From Flavobacterium cucumis (GTDB lineage Bacteria > Bacteroidota > Bacteroidia > Flavobacteriales > Flavobacteriaceae), in assembly GCF_900148835.1 (NCBI RefSeq), contig NZ_FRYK01000006.1, positions 1 through 64,000 on the forward strand: 64,000 nucleotides of DNA. The letters are read 5' to 3'. Positions 1 through 7,523 of the stretch are shown piece by piece (within the stretch, counting starts at the first letter, position 1; each line of letters begins with the position of its first letter). The notes under the pieces are model-generated. The model did no database searches and had not been told where the DNA came from. It saw nothing but the letters and a program-made list of their open reading frames with translations. The translations under genes and the position numbers were made by a program.

Positions 1-92
1 TTGCATGATTAAAAATACAAAAATTGTGTTTTTCTTACAACTATTTAGCTATATTTGTTAATAGGATTGTGAGGTTTTTTCACAGTCTGACG
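1..92 (+). repeat. Right-end fragment of the long cassette repeat
   Basis: This matches the last ~92 bp of the full copies ending at 1036 and 2066, finishing with the same CAGTCTGACG junction. It contains the reversed transposase start codon (4-6) and the outward promoter (24-57). The window edge cuts the copy on its left. Confidence 0.85.
24..57 (+). promoter_or_regulatory. Promoter of cassette 1
   Basis: TTG at 24-26 and TATATTTG at 50-57 are 23 bp apart, a match to the Bacteroidota sigma-A consensus (TTG, then TAnnTTTG). It lies in the end of the repeat and fires into the ORF at 124. Confidence 0.6.
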
Positions 93-123
93 TTATACCA
101 CATTTTAAAAACGAAAACTGCAA

Positions 124-630
124 ATGGAAGAACTAGCAGAACAAAAATTAATAATCGATATCGACCTAGCACCTAATGTCGATGATGTTTATACCGGAAA
201 ATGTTTAGTAGCTAACTCTGAAATAGTCATGCTTCTTAATTTTGATGAAGAAGATGGAGAATTTGACGGATTTACTATTGTAAAAAATAGTGACGTTGAA
301 AAATATAGAACTTGGGAAGAAGAAGATTATGCAGAATTAAAAAATGATAATTCAGAGAGATTGATAACCAATATTGATTTGAAAAATTTTACAGATTTAG
401 AAAGTTCACTAAAAAGTCTAATTTCTGAATTTGTAGCAATATTTATTTACGGTGAAGAAGATGATTTTTTCGTTGGGAAAATTTTATCAGTAAAAAGCGA
501 TTCAGTAGAATTACATTTAGTTGACGAAGATTCTAAATGGAATGAGATAGAAATTATAAAGTTTAGTGATATAAGTTATCTTGGTTTTGACACGGAATAC
601 GAAAGAGAAATAAAGAAAAACGTGGTATAA
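124..630 (+). CDS. Cassette 1 acidic hypothetical protein with two similar halves
   Basis: A 168-aa acidic, soluble protein without signal peptide or membrane segment; I do not recognise the family. Two halves look alike: a G-K-x-L strand pattern near residues 25-29 and again near 119-122. Each is followed ~25 residues on by a segment ending in a hydrophobic-Lys-x-Ser-Asp pattern (near 53-57 and 146-150), then an acidic run. This suggests an internal duplication of a small beta-rich domain. The stop codon (628-630) lies inside the cassette's right inverted arm, so the gene fills its cassette. The repeat promoter at 24-57 gives a short leader. Function unknown; small acidic cassette proteins are sometimes immunity proteins, but nothing here proves that. 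Confidence 0.7.
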   Translation: MEELAEQKLIIDIDLAPNVDDVYTGKCLVANSEIVMLLNFDEEDGEFDGFTIVKNSDVEKYRTWEEEDYAELKNDNSERLITNIDLKNFTDLESSLKSLISEFVAIFIYGEEDDFFVGKILSVKSDSVELHLVDEDSKWNEIEIIKFSDISYLGFDTEYEREIKKNVV

Positions 631-809
631 TAGCTAGAGTTTCGTTGCGTGCGAAGCACGAACAATGAAACTCCTGTTGAACGGAACTGATTACTGTCTA
701 TCCACTAAGGGGATTTCGATATGATTTGATAAAGATTTAGAAGAGGATGTAGTTTCCTCTTTTTATTTGAAGTGTATTCATTGGTTTTTTAGTGTGTTTT
801 CCTTCACTT

Positions 810-950
810 TTAGGCATTAATACCCTTACCCGTACAATTAGTTTTATAGGTACTTGAATTTTGGTTATTGCTAAGATTATCATATGTAATCTTATCTTCT
901 AAACTACTCATTTGGAGTTGATGGCGAGAAATTCCTTGGATATGTTGCAT
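810..950 (-). pseudogene. Truncated transposase N-terminus (IS1182-like) inside the repeat
   Basis: Read on the minus strand from the ATG at 950, it encodes 46 residues beginning MQHIQGISRHQLQMSSLEDK. I associate this start with IS1182-type transposases of Flavobacteriia. After about residue 24 the frame leaves the transposase-like sequence and soon stops. Only the head of the gene survives, so this is a remnant without catalytic residues. The same head recurs at 1867-1980, and its first codon at 4-6. Confidence 0.55.
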
Positions 951-966
951 GATTAAATATACAAAA

Positions 967-1001
967 TTTGTGTTTTTCTTACAAGTATTTAGCTATATTT
1001 G
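967..1001 (+). promoter_or_regulatory. Promoter of cassette 2
   Basis: TTTG at 967-970 and TATATTTG at 994-1001 with a 23-bp spacer. Same element and position as in the other repeat copies, reading into the ORF at 1091. Confidence 0.6.
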
Positions 1002-1090
1002 TTAATAGGATGGTGAGGTTTTTTCACAGTCTGACGTTAGCTGTTATGTTCTGAAAACGTGCGTATTAAAAACAAATAAAGAAATCAAAA

Positions 1091-1645
1091 ATGGGTTATG
1101 GTGTATTTGTTATGATGATTTTTGCAGTAATATTATTAATATTATCATATCTTATATTCATCTTTTTAAAAAAATTACAGAAGAAAAAACTTGGAATAAT
1201 TATAGGTTCTATTTTAGCATCAATAGTTATTACGCCAATTCTGTTTTTGACATTTGAATCTCATTTTTATTTTAAATCTGACGCAATTGAAGATTTAAAA
1301 ATTGCTGAAATTACTCTAAATGATAATTTTAAAATTATTGGAAATAAAATCACTGGTTTGCCTGAATATTATCAATTCACAAAATTAGAAATTTCTAAAA
1401 ATGACAGAAATAGAATTATTAATGAAATAAGAAATAGTCAAGACTTTTTTGTTCACGATAACTATAATTTTTTATTGAATGCAAATAACAATATTGAAAG
1501 TGATAAATTAATTGCAAATTATCGTTTTGAAAATGAAATTATTAGAGAAACGTTCGAAAAGAAAACTGGTTTTGTGCCAATTTCTTTAATGGTAATTTTA
1601 AATGAAAAGTCTAACATTTTAGAAATACGAAGAATTGAGGATTAA
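1091..1645 (+). CDS. Cassette 2 membrane-anchored hypothetical protein
   Basis: A 184-aa protein of unknown family. Two hydrophobic segments (about residues 5-26 and 35-54) flank a short lysine-rich loop. The remaining ~125 residues are hydrophilic, with an Ile/Asn/Lys-rich composition typical of very AT-rich genes. The likely topology is two membrane spans with a C-terminal domain on one face. The gene sits between its own inverted arms (1036-1050 and 1648-1662) and shares no similarity with its neighbours. The ATG at 1091 follows the repeat promoter by about 90 bp. No function can be assigned. Confidence 0.65.
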   Translation: MGYGVFVMMIFAVILLILSYLIFIFLKKLQKKKLGIIIGSILASIVITPILFLTFESHFYFKSDAIEDLKIAEITLNDNFKIIGNKITGLPEYYQFTKLEISKNDRNRIINEIRNSQDFFVHDNYNFLLNANNNIESDKLIANYRFENEIIRETFEKKTGFVPISLMVILNEKSNILEIRRIED

Positions 1646-1866
1646 TAAACACAACAGCTAATAGCTAGAGTTTCGTTGCGTGCAAAGCCAACAATGAAAC
1701 TCCTGTTGAACGGAACCGATTACTGTCTATCCACTATGGGGATTTCGATATGATTTGATAAAGATTTAGAAGAGGATGTAGTTTCCTCTTTTTTTATGAA
1801 GTTTATTCATTGGTTTTTTAGTGTGTTTTCCTTCACTTTTAGGCATTAATACCCTTACCCATAAAA

Positions 1867-1980
1867 TTAGTTTTTATAGGAACTTGAATTTTGGCTATCG
1901 CCAAGATTATCAGCTGTAATCTTGTCTTCTAAACTACTCATTTGTAGTTGATGGCGGGAAATTCCTTGGATGTGTTGCAT
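1867..1980 (-). pseudogene. Second truncated transposase N-terminus in the repeat
   Basis: From the ATG at 1980 it encodes 37 residues with the same beginning as the copy at 810-950 (MQHIQGISRHQLQMSSLEDK), then diverges and stops. Both copies are truncated at the same place, so the deletion happened before the repeat was copied. Confidence 0.55.
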
Positions 1981-1996
1981 GATTAAATAAACAAAA

Positions 1997-2031
1997 TTTG
2001 TGTTTTTCTTACAAGTATTTAGCTATATTTG
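1997..2031 (+). promoter_or_regulatory. Promoter of cassette 3
   Basis: TTTG at 1997-2000 and TATATTTG at 2024-2031, 23-bp spacer, reading into the ORF at 2098. Confidence 0.6.
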
Positions 2032-2097
2032 TTAATAGGATTGTGAGGTTTTTTCATAGTCTGACGTTGTACAACATTTAAAAAACCGAAAGATATA

Positions 2098-2595
2098 ATG
2101 AAATATTTGATATTTATTTTATTCATCACATTTCAAATTAGTGCTCAAAATTTTTCAAAAAAAATTGAAATGTCTACTTTAGAATATCGAAAATTATTCT
2201 TGACAAAAGACTTTTCAAAACTTTCAGATTATGCAAGCCCAAAACTAATAGAATACCTAAAAACAAAAGAAGATTTTGTTTATTTATTAACAGAACTGAA
2301 TAAAAATATTGAGTCTATAAATGCTAAAATTACAAACATTACATTTGGTGAAAACTCAGAAATATTAAATCATAACGGACAACTACAATGTTCAATTCCT
2401 TTTTCTTTAGAAATGGAAGATGAAAAAAAAATAGTAATTATTAATGCGGGAATAGCTTTGGTTTCATTTGATAAAGGAGAATCTTGGTTCTTTACATTCA
2501 AGATTGAAAAAGACCAAAAATTGAATAATGAAATATTAGACCTAAACGAAAAGGTAATAATTCCTGAAAGGTCTCAAAAAATAGTAAATAAATAA
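2098..2595 (+). CDS. Cassette 3 secreted hypothetical protein
   Basis: A 165-aa protein with a clear N-terminal signal peptide (about residues 1-16, ending in a Ser-Ala-Gln type site usual in Flavobacteriia). The mature part is predicted alpha then beta, with a WFFTFK strand near the C-terminus. The pattern of an early helix pair followed by long strands resembles small NTF2-like proteins, but this is only an impression. The gene ends just before its right inverted arm (2596-2609). It is unrelated to the other two cassette genes. Export to the periplasm or surface is the only property I would rely on. Confidence 0.65.
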   Translation: MKYLIFILFITFQISAQNFSKKIEMSTLEYRKLFLTKDFSKLSDYASPKLIEYLKTKEDFVYLLTELNKNIESINAKITNITFGENSEILNHNGQLQCSIPFSLEMEDEKKIVIINAGIALVSFDKGESWFFTFKIEKDQKLNNEILDLNEKVIIPERSQKIVNK

Positions 2596-2608
2596 AAACG
2601 TTCTATAA

Positions 2609-2660
2609 TAGCTAGAGTTTCGTTGCGTGCGAAACACGAACAATGAAACTCCTATTGAAT
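2609..2660 (+). repeat. Left-end fragment of the cassette repeat (array terminus)
   Basis: This begins with the same TAGCTAGAGTTTCG and hairpin as the full copies, then diverges after about 2657. It marks the right-hand end of the array. Confidence 0.8.
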
Positions 2661-2936
2661 CCTCCAAGCTCCACAATCCCAAAACTTTCGAGATTACACA
2701 GCTGGATGTTCTGATTTTCTGATTTTAGCCACTAGGAGCACGAAGCAGGCACGAAGTACACTAGGCTTTTTACTGAGACTAAAAACCGAGACTGCGACTA
2801 AAAAATGGTTTTGGATTGTAATTTGACTTTGGATTTAGTTTTAAATTTATAGCTATATCTATTTTGCAAGAAATTATAAAATTCTTAAAAAAGATTGGTT
2901 ATATTTACATTATCAATTATAAAATAAAGCTATAAA
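2661..2936. other. Intergenic stretch with no gene seen
   Basis: Stops occur in all frames. Short GACT- and CACGAAG-type repetitions occur around 2735-2810. No convincing promoter box or terminator was found, so the acs promoter was not located with confidence. Confidence 0.4.
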
Positions 2937-4844
2937 ATGAGTTATTATAAAATAAAAGATTTAGAGAATTACTTTAAAATGTATAAAAAATCGGTACGTG
3001 AACCTAGAAAGTTTTGGGATCGTATCGCTGATGAAAACTTTACTTGGTATCAAAAATGGGACAAAGTTTTTGAATTTGATATGCAGGAAGCACAATTCAA
3101 ATGGTTTTTGAATGCGAAAGTAAATATCACTAAAAACTGTATTGATAGACATTTAGCTAAAAGAGGGGATAAAACGGCTATTATTTTTGAGCCTAATGAT
3201 CCTAAAGAGGAAGCCCAACACATCACGTATAACGAATTATACGTTCGTGTGGCTAAAATGGCGAATGTTTTACAAGAGCAAGGCATTAAAAAAGGGGATA
3301 GGGTGTGTATTTACTTGCCTATGATTCCAGAATTAGCGGTTGCTGTTTTGGCTTGTGCTCGAATTGGTGCAATTCATTCGGTTGTATTTGCTGGATTTTC
3401 GGCTTCTGCTGTAACTGCTCGAATTAATGATTCTGAGTGTAAGATGGTCATTACTTCTGATGGAGGGTATCGTGGTAATAAAACTATTGATTTAAAAGGA
3501 ATTATTGATGAAGCTTTGGAAAAATCTCCTTATGTTGAAAAGGTTTTAGTGGTGAAACGCACCAATGAACCTGTAAATATGAAAGAAGGTCGTGATTTAT
3601 GGTTACAGCCTTTGTTAGATGAAGCCTTAGGAAATCATGTAGCAACGATTATGGATGCAGAAGATCCTTTGTTTATTTTATATACTTCTGGTTCGACCGG
3701 AAAACCAAAAGGAATGCTGCATACAACGGCGGGTTATATGGTCTATACGGCATATACTTTTAAAAACGTTTTCAATTATGAAGAAAATGATGTGTATTGG
3801 TGTACAGCAGACATTGGTTGGATTACGGGGCATTCCTATATTTTATATGGTCCATTATTGAATGGAGCAACAACTGTAATTTTTGAAGGCGTTCCTTCGT
3901 ATCCAGACTTTAGTCGTTTTTGGGAAGTCATTGAGAAGCATCAAGTAAATCAATTTTATACCGCACCTACAGCTATTAGGGCGTTAGCGAAAGAAAGTAT
4001 CGATTATGTTCAACGATTCCAATTGGACACCTTGAAAGTAATTGGTTCGGTAGGAGAACCGATCAACGAAGAAGCTTGGCATTGGTACAACGATCATGTA
4101 GGAGGGAAGCGTTGTCCCTTGGTTGATACCTGGTGGCAAACTGAAACAGGGGGAATTATGATTTCACCAATTCCATTTGTAACGCCAACAAAACCAACCT
4201 ATGCCTCATTACCTTTACCCGGAATACAACCGGTTTTAATGGATGAATTGCGTAATGAAATTGAAGGCAATCAAGTTACGGGTGCGTTGTGTATTAAATT
4301 TCCTTGGCCTGCAATGGCAAGAACTATTTGGGGTGATCATCAACGTTACAAAGAAACCTACTTTTCAGCCTTCCCTGGTAAATATTTCACTGGAGATGGG
4401 GCTTTGAGAGATGAAGTGGGGTATTATAGAATTACCGGTAGAGTAGATGATGTAATCATTGTTTCAGGTCATAATTTAGGTACGGCACCAATTGAAGATG
4501 CTATCAACGAACATCCAGCAGTAGCAGAAAGTGCTATAGTAGGATTCCCTCATGACATCAAAGGAAATGCTTTGTATGGTTTTATTATTTTGAAGGAGTC
4601 TGGTGAGAGTAGAGATCGAACCAACTTAGCCAATGAGATCAATCAGTTGATTTCGGACCAAATTGGGCCTATTGCTAAATTAGATAAAATACAGTTTGTT
4701 AGTGGTTTACCAAAGACACGTTCTGGTAAGATTATGCGTAGAATTTTAAGAAAGATTGCTGAAGGAGACTTCTCTAATTTTGGAGATATTTCCACTTTAT
4801 TGAATCCTGAAATAGTGGAAGAAATAAAAAATGGTAAGCTTTAG
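2937..4844 (+). CDS. acs: Acetyl-CoA synthetase
   Basis: Converts acetate, ATP and CoA to acetyl-CoA through acetyl-AMP in the cytoplasm, feeding acetate into central metabolism. The 635-aa length is normal for the family. Seen: the AMP-binding signature YTSGSTGKPKG near residues 250-260, the acyl-adenylate motif WWQTETGG near 400, the hinge/ATP region YYRITGRVDD near 500, and the C-terminal PKTRSGKIMRR (about 592-602) with the catalytic lysine that acetylation usually regulates. The start MSYYKIKDLENYF fits homologues. It stands alone, with a strong terminator at 4861-4897. Its frequent partner genes, a DUF294 protein and a DnaQ-like exonuclease, lie 8-10 kb away at 12933-15462. Confidence 0.97.
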   Translation: MSYYKIKDLENYFKMYKKSVREPRKFWDRIADENFTWYQKWDKVFEFDMQEAQFKWFLNAKVNITKNCIDRHLAKRGDKTAIIFEPNDPKEEAQHITYNELYVRVAKMANVLQEQGIKKGDRVCIYLPMIPELAVAVLACARIGAIHSVVFAGFSASAVTARINDSECKMVITSDGGYRGNKTIDLKGIIDEALEKSPYVEKVLVVKRTNEPVNMKEGRDLWLQPLLDEALGNHVATIMDAEDPLFILYTSGSTGKPKGMLHTTAGYMVYTAYTFKNVFNYEENDVYWCTADIGWITGHSYILYGPLLNGATTVIFEGVPSYPDFSRFWEVIEKHQVNQFYTAPTAIRALAKESIDYVQRFQLDTLKVIGSVGEPINEEAWHWYNDHVGGKRCPLVDTWWQTETGGIMISPIPFVTPTKPTYASLPLPGIQPVLMDELRNEIEGNQVTGALCIKFPWPAMARTIWGDHQRYKETYFSAFPGKYFTGDGALRDEVGYYRITGRVDDVIIVSGHNLGTAPIEDAINEHPAVAESAIVGFPHDIKGNALYGFIILKESGESRDRTNLANEINQLISDQIGPIAKLDKIQFVSGLPKTRSGKIMRRILRKIAEGDFSNFGDISTLLNPEIVEEIKNGKL

Positions 4845-4860
4845 ATTTTAGTTTTATTGG

Positions 4861-4897
4861 TTAAAAACTGCTTCAGCAATGGAGCAGTTTTTTTTTA
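4861..4897 (+). terminator. Rho-independent terminator after acs
   Basis: Stem AAAACTGCT/AGCAGTTTT with a run of nine or more T. Almost identical to the terminator at 7425-7459. Confidence 0.85.
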
Positions 4898-4902
4898 TTT
4901 AC

Positions 4903-4910
4903 TATATTTG
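4903..4910 (+). promoter_or_regulatory. -7 box for the metalloprotease gene
   Basis: TATATTTG, an exact TAnnTTTG box, 18 bp before the ATG at 4929, implying a very short leader. No clear -33 TTTG at the usual distance. Confidence 0.45.
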
Positions 4911-4928
4911 GTTTGAAAAAAATTAAAT

Positions 4929-7406
4929 ATGAAAAAAATAACATTCCTATTACTTGTGGCGCTGTTTTTTCAAGTAAACACCACGCATTCACAATCTAAA
5001 AGAAAGCTAAAAGAATTGGCTGAAAAAGAGCAATTGCTTAAAGCGCAAAATGAAAAAAAGAAAGAGACAAAAATTAAAGATTACCATCAAGTAATTACCA
5101 AGCAAGCCATTTCAGATGATGGCTTATTTAAAAGTCACAAAGTAGAAAATAAATACTATTTTGAAATTCCAAATTCGCTTTTAAATAAAGAAATGTTGTT
5201 GGTAAGTAGAATTTCTAAACTTCCTTCAGGACTTGGTGGCGGTTATGTAAATGCAGGTTCATCGGCTCATGAGCAACTGATTGTTTGGGAGAAGTTTCAA
5301 GATAAAGTTTTAATTAAAGTTAAATCATTTGCCTCTGTTGCAAACGATAGTTTGCCTATCAATATTTCGGTAAAGGCAAATAATTACGAGCCAACTTTAT
5401 ATGCTTTTGATATTGTTGCCTTTGCAAAAGATTCTTCAGCAGTTGTAATTGATGTCACGAAATTTTATTCTAGTGATGTAAAAGCATTAAGTGGGTTATC
5501 AACGCAAATGCGCGAAACATACAAAGTAAGGAGTTTAGACGATTCGAGAAGTTTCATTACTTCTGTAAAATCATTTCCACAAAATATAGAAGTCGTTCAA
5601 GATTTTACTTATGTGGCTTCCAATCCTTCTATGTTACAGCATACAGAAACCATTAGTTTACAAATGAATCAATCCATGATTTTATTGCCCGAAGTTCCGA
5701 TGCAACCTAGGCTTTTTGATAATCGTGTAGGATGGTTTACCGTTAATCAGTATGATTATTCTAGTGAAGCTTTAAAATCCGATAGAAAAACATACATCAG
5801 AAGATGGCGTTTGGAGCCAAAAGATGAAGCTGCTTATAATCGTGGGGAATTAGTAGAACCTATTAAACCCATTGTTTATTATTTAGATCCTGCAACACCT
5901 GAAAAATTAAAAAAATACATCAAAGCAGGTGTTGAAGAATGGCAAAAACCTTTTGAAGCTGCAGGTTTTAAAAACGCGATTATTTGCAAAGAAGCACCAA
6001 CAAAAGAAGAAGATCCTGATTTTAGTCCCGAAGATATTCGTTATTCTGTCATTCGTTATGTAGCAAGCACCACTCGAAATGCCGTAGGACCAAGTGTTTC
6101 AGATCCAAGAACTGGCGAAATTATAGAGAGTGATATTATTTGGTACCACAATCATTTGCGTTCTTATAGAAATCGTTATTTATTGGAAACTGGCGCTGCG
6201 AATGAAAAAGCAAGAACGTTAGCTACTTCAGAAGAAGATATGGGCGAAATGATGCAAATGGTTATTGCCCATGAGATTGGACACGCATTGGGATTTCCTC
6301 ATAATATGGGAGCCAGTTGTGCTTATGATGTAGAAAATTACAGAAAGCCAGCTTTTACTAAAAAAATGGGAATTTCAGCGAGTATAATGGATTATGCCCG
6401 TTACAATTACATAGCGCAACCAGGGGATAAAGATGTTCGTTTCATTCGTCAAATGGGACCTTATGATTATTATGCTGTTAACTGGGGGTATCGAAAAATT
6501 CCTAATGCAACAACACCTGAAAGTGAAGTTAAAGTTTTAGATCAATGGATTGAAGAAAAAGCAAACGATATTACGTATAAATTTGGAAGTCAAGGCAGTA
6601 GCTTTGATCCAAGTTCACAAACCGAAGATATTGGAAATGATGCGATGAAAGCCAGTACCTATGCTTTAAAAAACTTGAAAATTGTAGCTGAAAATTTAGA
6701 AAATTGGACCAGTACCAAAACAAATAATTATGAAGACTTAGAAGAGTTGTATGATGAATTGTTGGGAACTTGGAACCGTTATGTAGGTCACGTAGCTACA
6801 AATATTGGTGGGGTTTATGAAACCTATAAAAAACCAAATCAATCGGGTACTGTTTACAACAATGTTCCCAAAGCAAAACAACAAGAAGCGCTAAAATGGT
6901 TGCAAGAGAATGCCTTCAGTAGCCCAACTTGGCTCGTTAACACATCTATTTTAAAGAATACGGCTCATACGGGATATCTGGAGAAATTTAGAGGATTACA
7001 AGTTCGTGTTTTGAATAAAATTTTGAGTTTAGAAACGTTAGGCAGACTTCAAAATGCGACTGTTATTGATCCAAATAGCTATAAACCCGTTGTGTTTTTA
7101 CAAGAATTAAGAGTAGGGATTTGGAGTGAATTAAATACCAATCAAAACCTAACCGTTTACAGAAGAAATCTACAAAGAGCTTATTTAGAACGAATGGAAT
7201 TTTTAATGAAAGAAGAATTTAGAAACAATGCTTCATCAGAAAGTTATAATGTATCACAATCGGATGTAAGAGCTTTGGTTCGTGGCGAATTGACTTCGCT
7301 TAAATCGCTTATACAAATTAAAAAAGGACTACAGACAACAACGGAAAATAGATATCATTTAGAAGATTGTTTGGCTAGAATCAATGCTATTTTAGATCCA
7401 AAATAA
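4929..7406 (+). CDS. Secreted zinc-dependent metalloprotease (DUF5117/DUF4953 type)
   Basis: An exported peptidase common in Bacteroidota. Residues 1-22 form a signal peptide. A Lys/Glu-rich stretch follows to about residue 50, then the DUF5118/DUF5117-type N-terminal region. The zinc site is intact: HEIGHALGFPHN at about residues 448-459, an HExxHxxGxxH metzincin-like motif. A downstream Met in a SIMDYARYNY segment (about residue 488) may be the Met-turn. The 825-aa length is normal for the family. The substrate is unknown. It has its own -7 box (4903-4910) and terminator (7425-7459), so it is a single transcription unit. It is not part of the polyketide cluster that follows. Confidence 0.93.
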   Translation: MKKITFLLLVALFFQVNTTHSQSKRKLKELAEKEQLLKAQNEKKKETKIKDYHQVITKQAISDDGLFKSHKVENKYYFEIPNSLLNKEMLLVSRISKLPSGLGGGYVNAGSSAHEQLIVWEKFQDKVLIKVKSFASVANDSLPINISVKANNYEPTLYAFDIVAFAKDSSAVVIDVTKFYSSDVKALSGLSTQMRETYKVRSLDDSRSFITSVKSFPQNIEVVQDFTYVASNPSMLQHTETISLQMNQSMILLPEVPMQPRLFDNRVGWFTVNQYDYSSEALKSDRKTYIRRWRLEPKDEAAYNRGELVEPIKPIVYYLDPATPEKLKKYIKAGVEEWQKPFEAAGFKNAIICKEAPTKEEDPDFSPEDIRYSVIRYVASTTRNAVGPSVSDPRTGEIIESDIIWYHNHLRSYRNRYLLETGAANEKARTLATSEEDMGEMMQMVIAHEIGHALGFPHNMGASCAYDVENYRKPAFTKKMGISASIMDYARYNYIAQPGDKDVRFIRQMGPYDYYAVNWGYRKIPNATTPESEVKVLDQWIEEKANDITYKFGSQGSSFDPSSQTEDIGNDAMKASTYALKNLKIVAENLENWTSTKTNNYEDLEELYDELLGTWNRYVGHVATNIGGVYETYKKPNQSGTVYNNVPKAKQQEALKWLQENAFSSPTWLVNTSILKNTAHTGYLEKFRGLQVRVLNKILSLETLGRLQNATVIDPNSYKPVVFLQELRVGIWSELNTNQNLTVYRRNLQRAYLERMEFLMKEEFRNNASSESYNVSQSDVRALVRGELTSLKSLIQIKKGLQTTTENRYHLEDCLARINAILDPK

Positions 7407-7424
7407 TTCGACACCTTAATCCTA

Positions 7425-7459
7425 TTAAAAACTGCTTCAGTAATGGAGCAGTTTTTTTT
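7425..7459 (+). terminator. Rho-independent terminator after the metalloprotease gene
   Basis: Stem AAAACTGCT/AGCAGTTTT with an eight-T tail. Differs by one base (loop GTAATG against GCAATG) from the terminator at 4861-4897. Confidence 0.85.
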
Positions 7460-7523
7460 ATTAAACAGGTGTTAATTCCGAACTTTTCGTGTTTTTTTAC
7501 TTTAAAATCCCTAATTTAGTGAA

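Larger units (their letters stand above)
631..1036 (+). repeat. Full copy of the ~405-bp cassette repeat (copy A)
   Basis: Nearly identical to 1662-2066. From left to right it holds a near-perfect hairpin (637-673, arms GAGTTTCGTTG and CAATGAAACTC), a terminator-like stem AAGAGGA/TCCTCTT with a T run (~738-767), a reversed truncated transposase head (810-950) and the outward promoter (967-1001), ending at the CTGACG/TT junction. It fills the 460-bp gap between the first two cassette genes. Confidence 0.85.
1662..2066 (+). repeat. Full copy of the ~405-bp cassette repeat (copy B)
   Basis: Near-identical to 631-1036 with scattered substitutions. Its hairpin (1668-1702) keeps the outer arms, but the inner loop differs (GCAAAGCC instead of GCGAAGCACG). 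It carries the same reversed transposase head and outward promoter, and fills the gap between cassettes 2 and 3. Confidence 0.85.
1..2660 (+). mobile_element. Integron-like cassette array of three small ORFs between ~405-bp repeats
   Basis: Three unrelated ORFs in the same orientation are separated by near-identical repeats (631-1036 and 1662-2066), with a right-end fragment at 1-92 and a left-end fragment at 2609-2660. Each cassette carries its own inverted repeat at its two ends: 92-101 against 622-631 (9/10), 1036-1050 against 1648-1662 (13/15), 2066-2079 against 2596-2609 (10/14). The arms differ between cassettes but match within a cassette. This is how integron cassettes behave, because the halves of an attC core rejoin on circularisation; the junction here is G followed by TT. 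No integrase gene is in the window, and the spacers are much longer than usual attC sites. Seen: repeats and arms. Inferred: cassette mobility. Confidence 0.6.

Noticed and set aside
637..673. The GAGTTTCG hairpin as a tRNA or terminator
   Set aside because: There is no cloverleaf or CCA-like acceptor and no T run after the stem; it is better explained as part of the recombination or insertion repeat.
631..2066. The long repeats as a CRISPR array
   Set aside because: Repeats are ~405 bp, the spacers are coding genes of ~500 bp, and there are no cas genes.
2859..2907. acs promoter at TATTTTG or TATATTTA
   Set aside because: Neither matches TAnnTTTG with a -33 box at a usable distance.
4929..7406. 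Metalloprotease as part of the polyketide cluster
   Set aside because: It has its own promoter box and is separated from the cluster by a strong terminator; this family is common and unrelated to polyketides.
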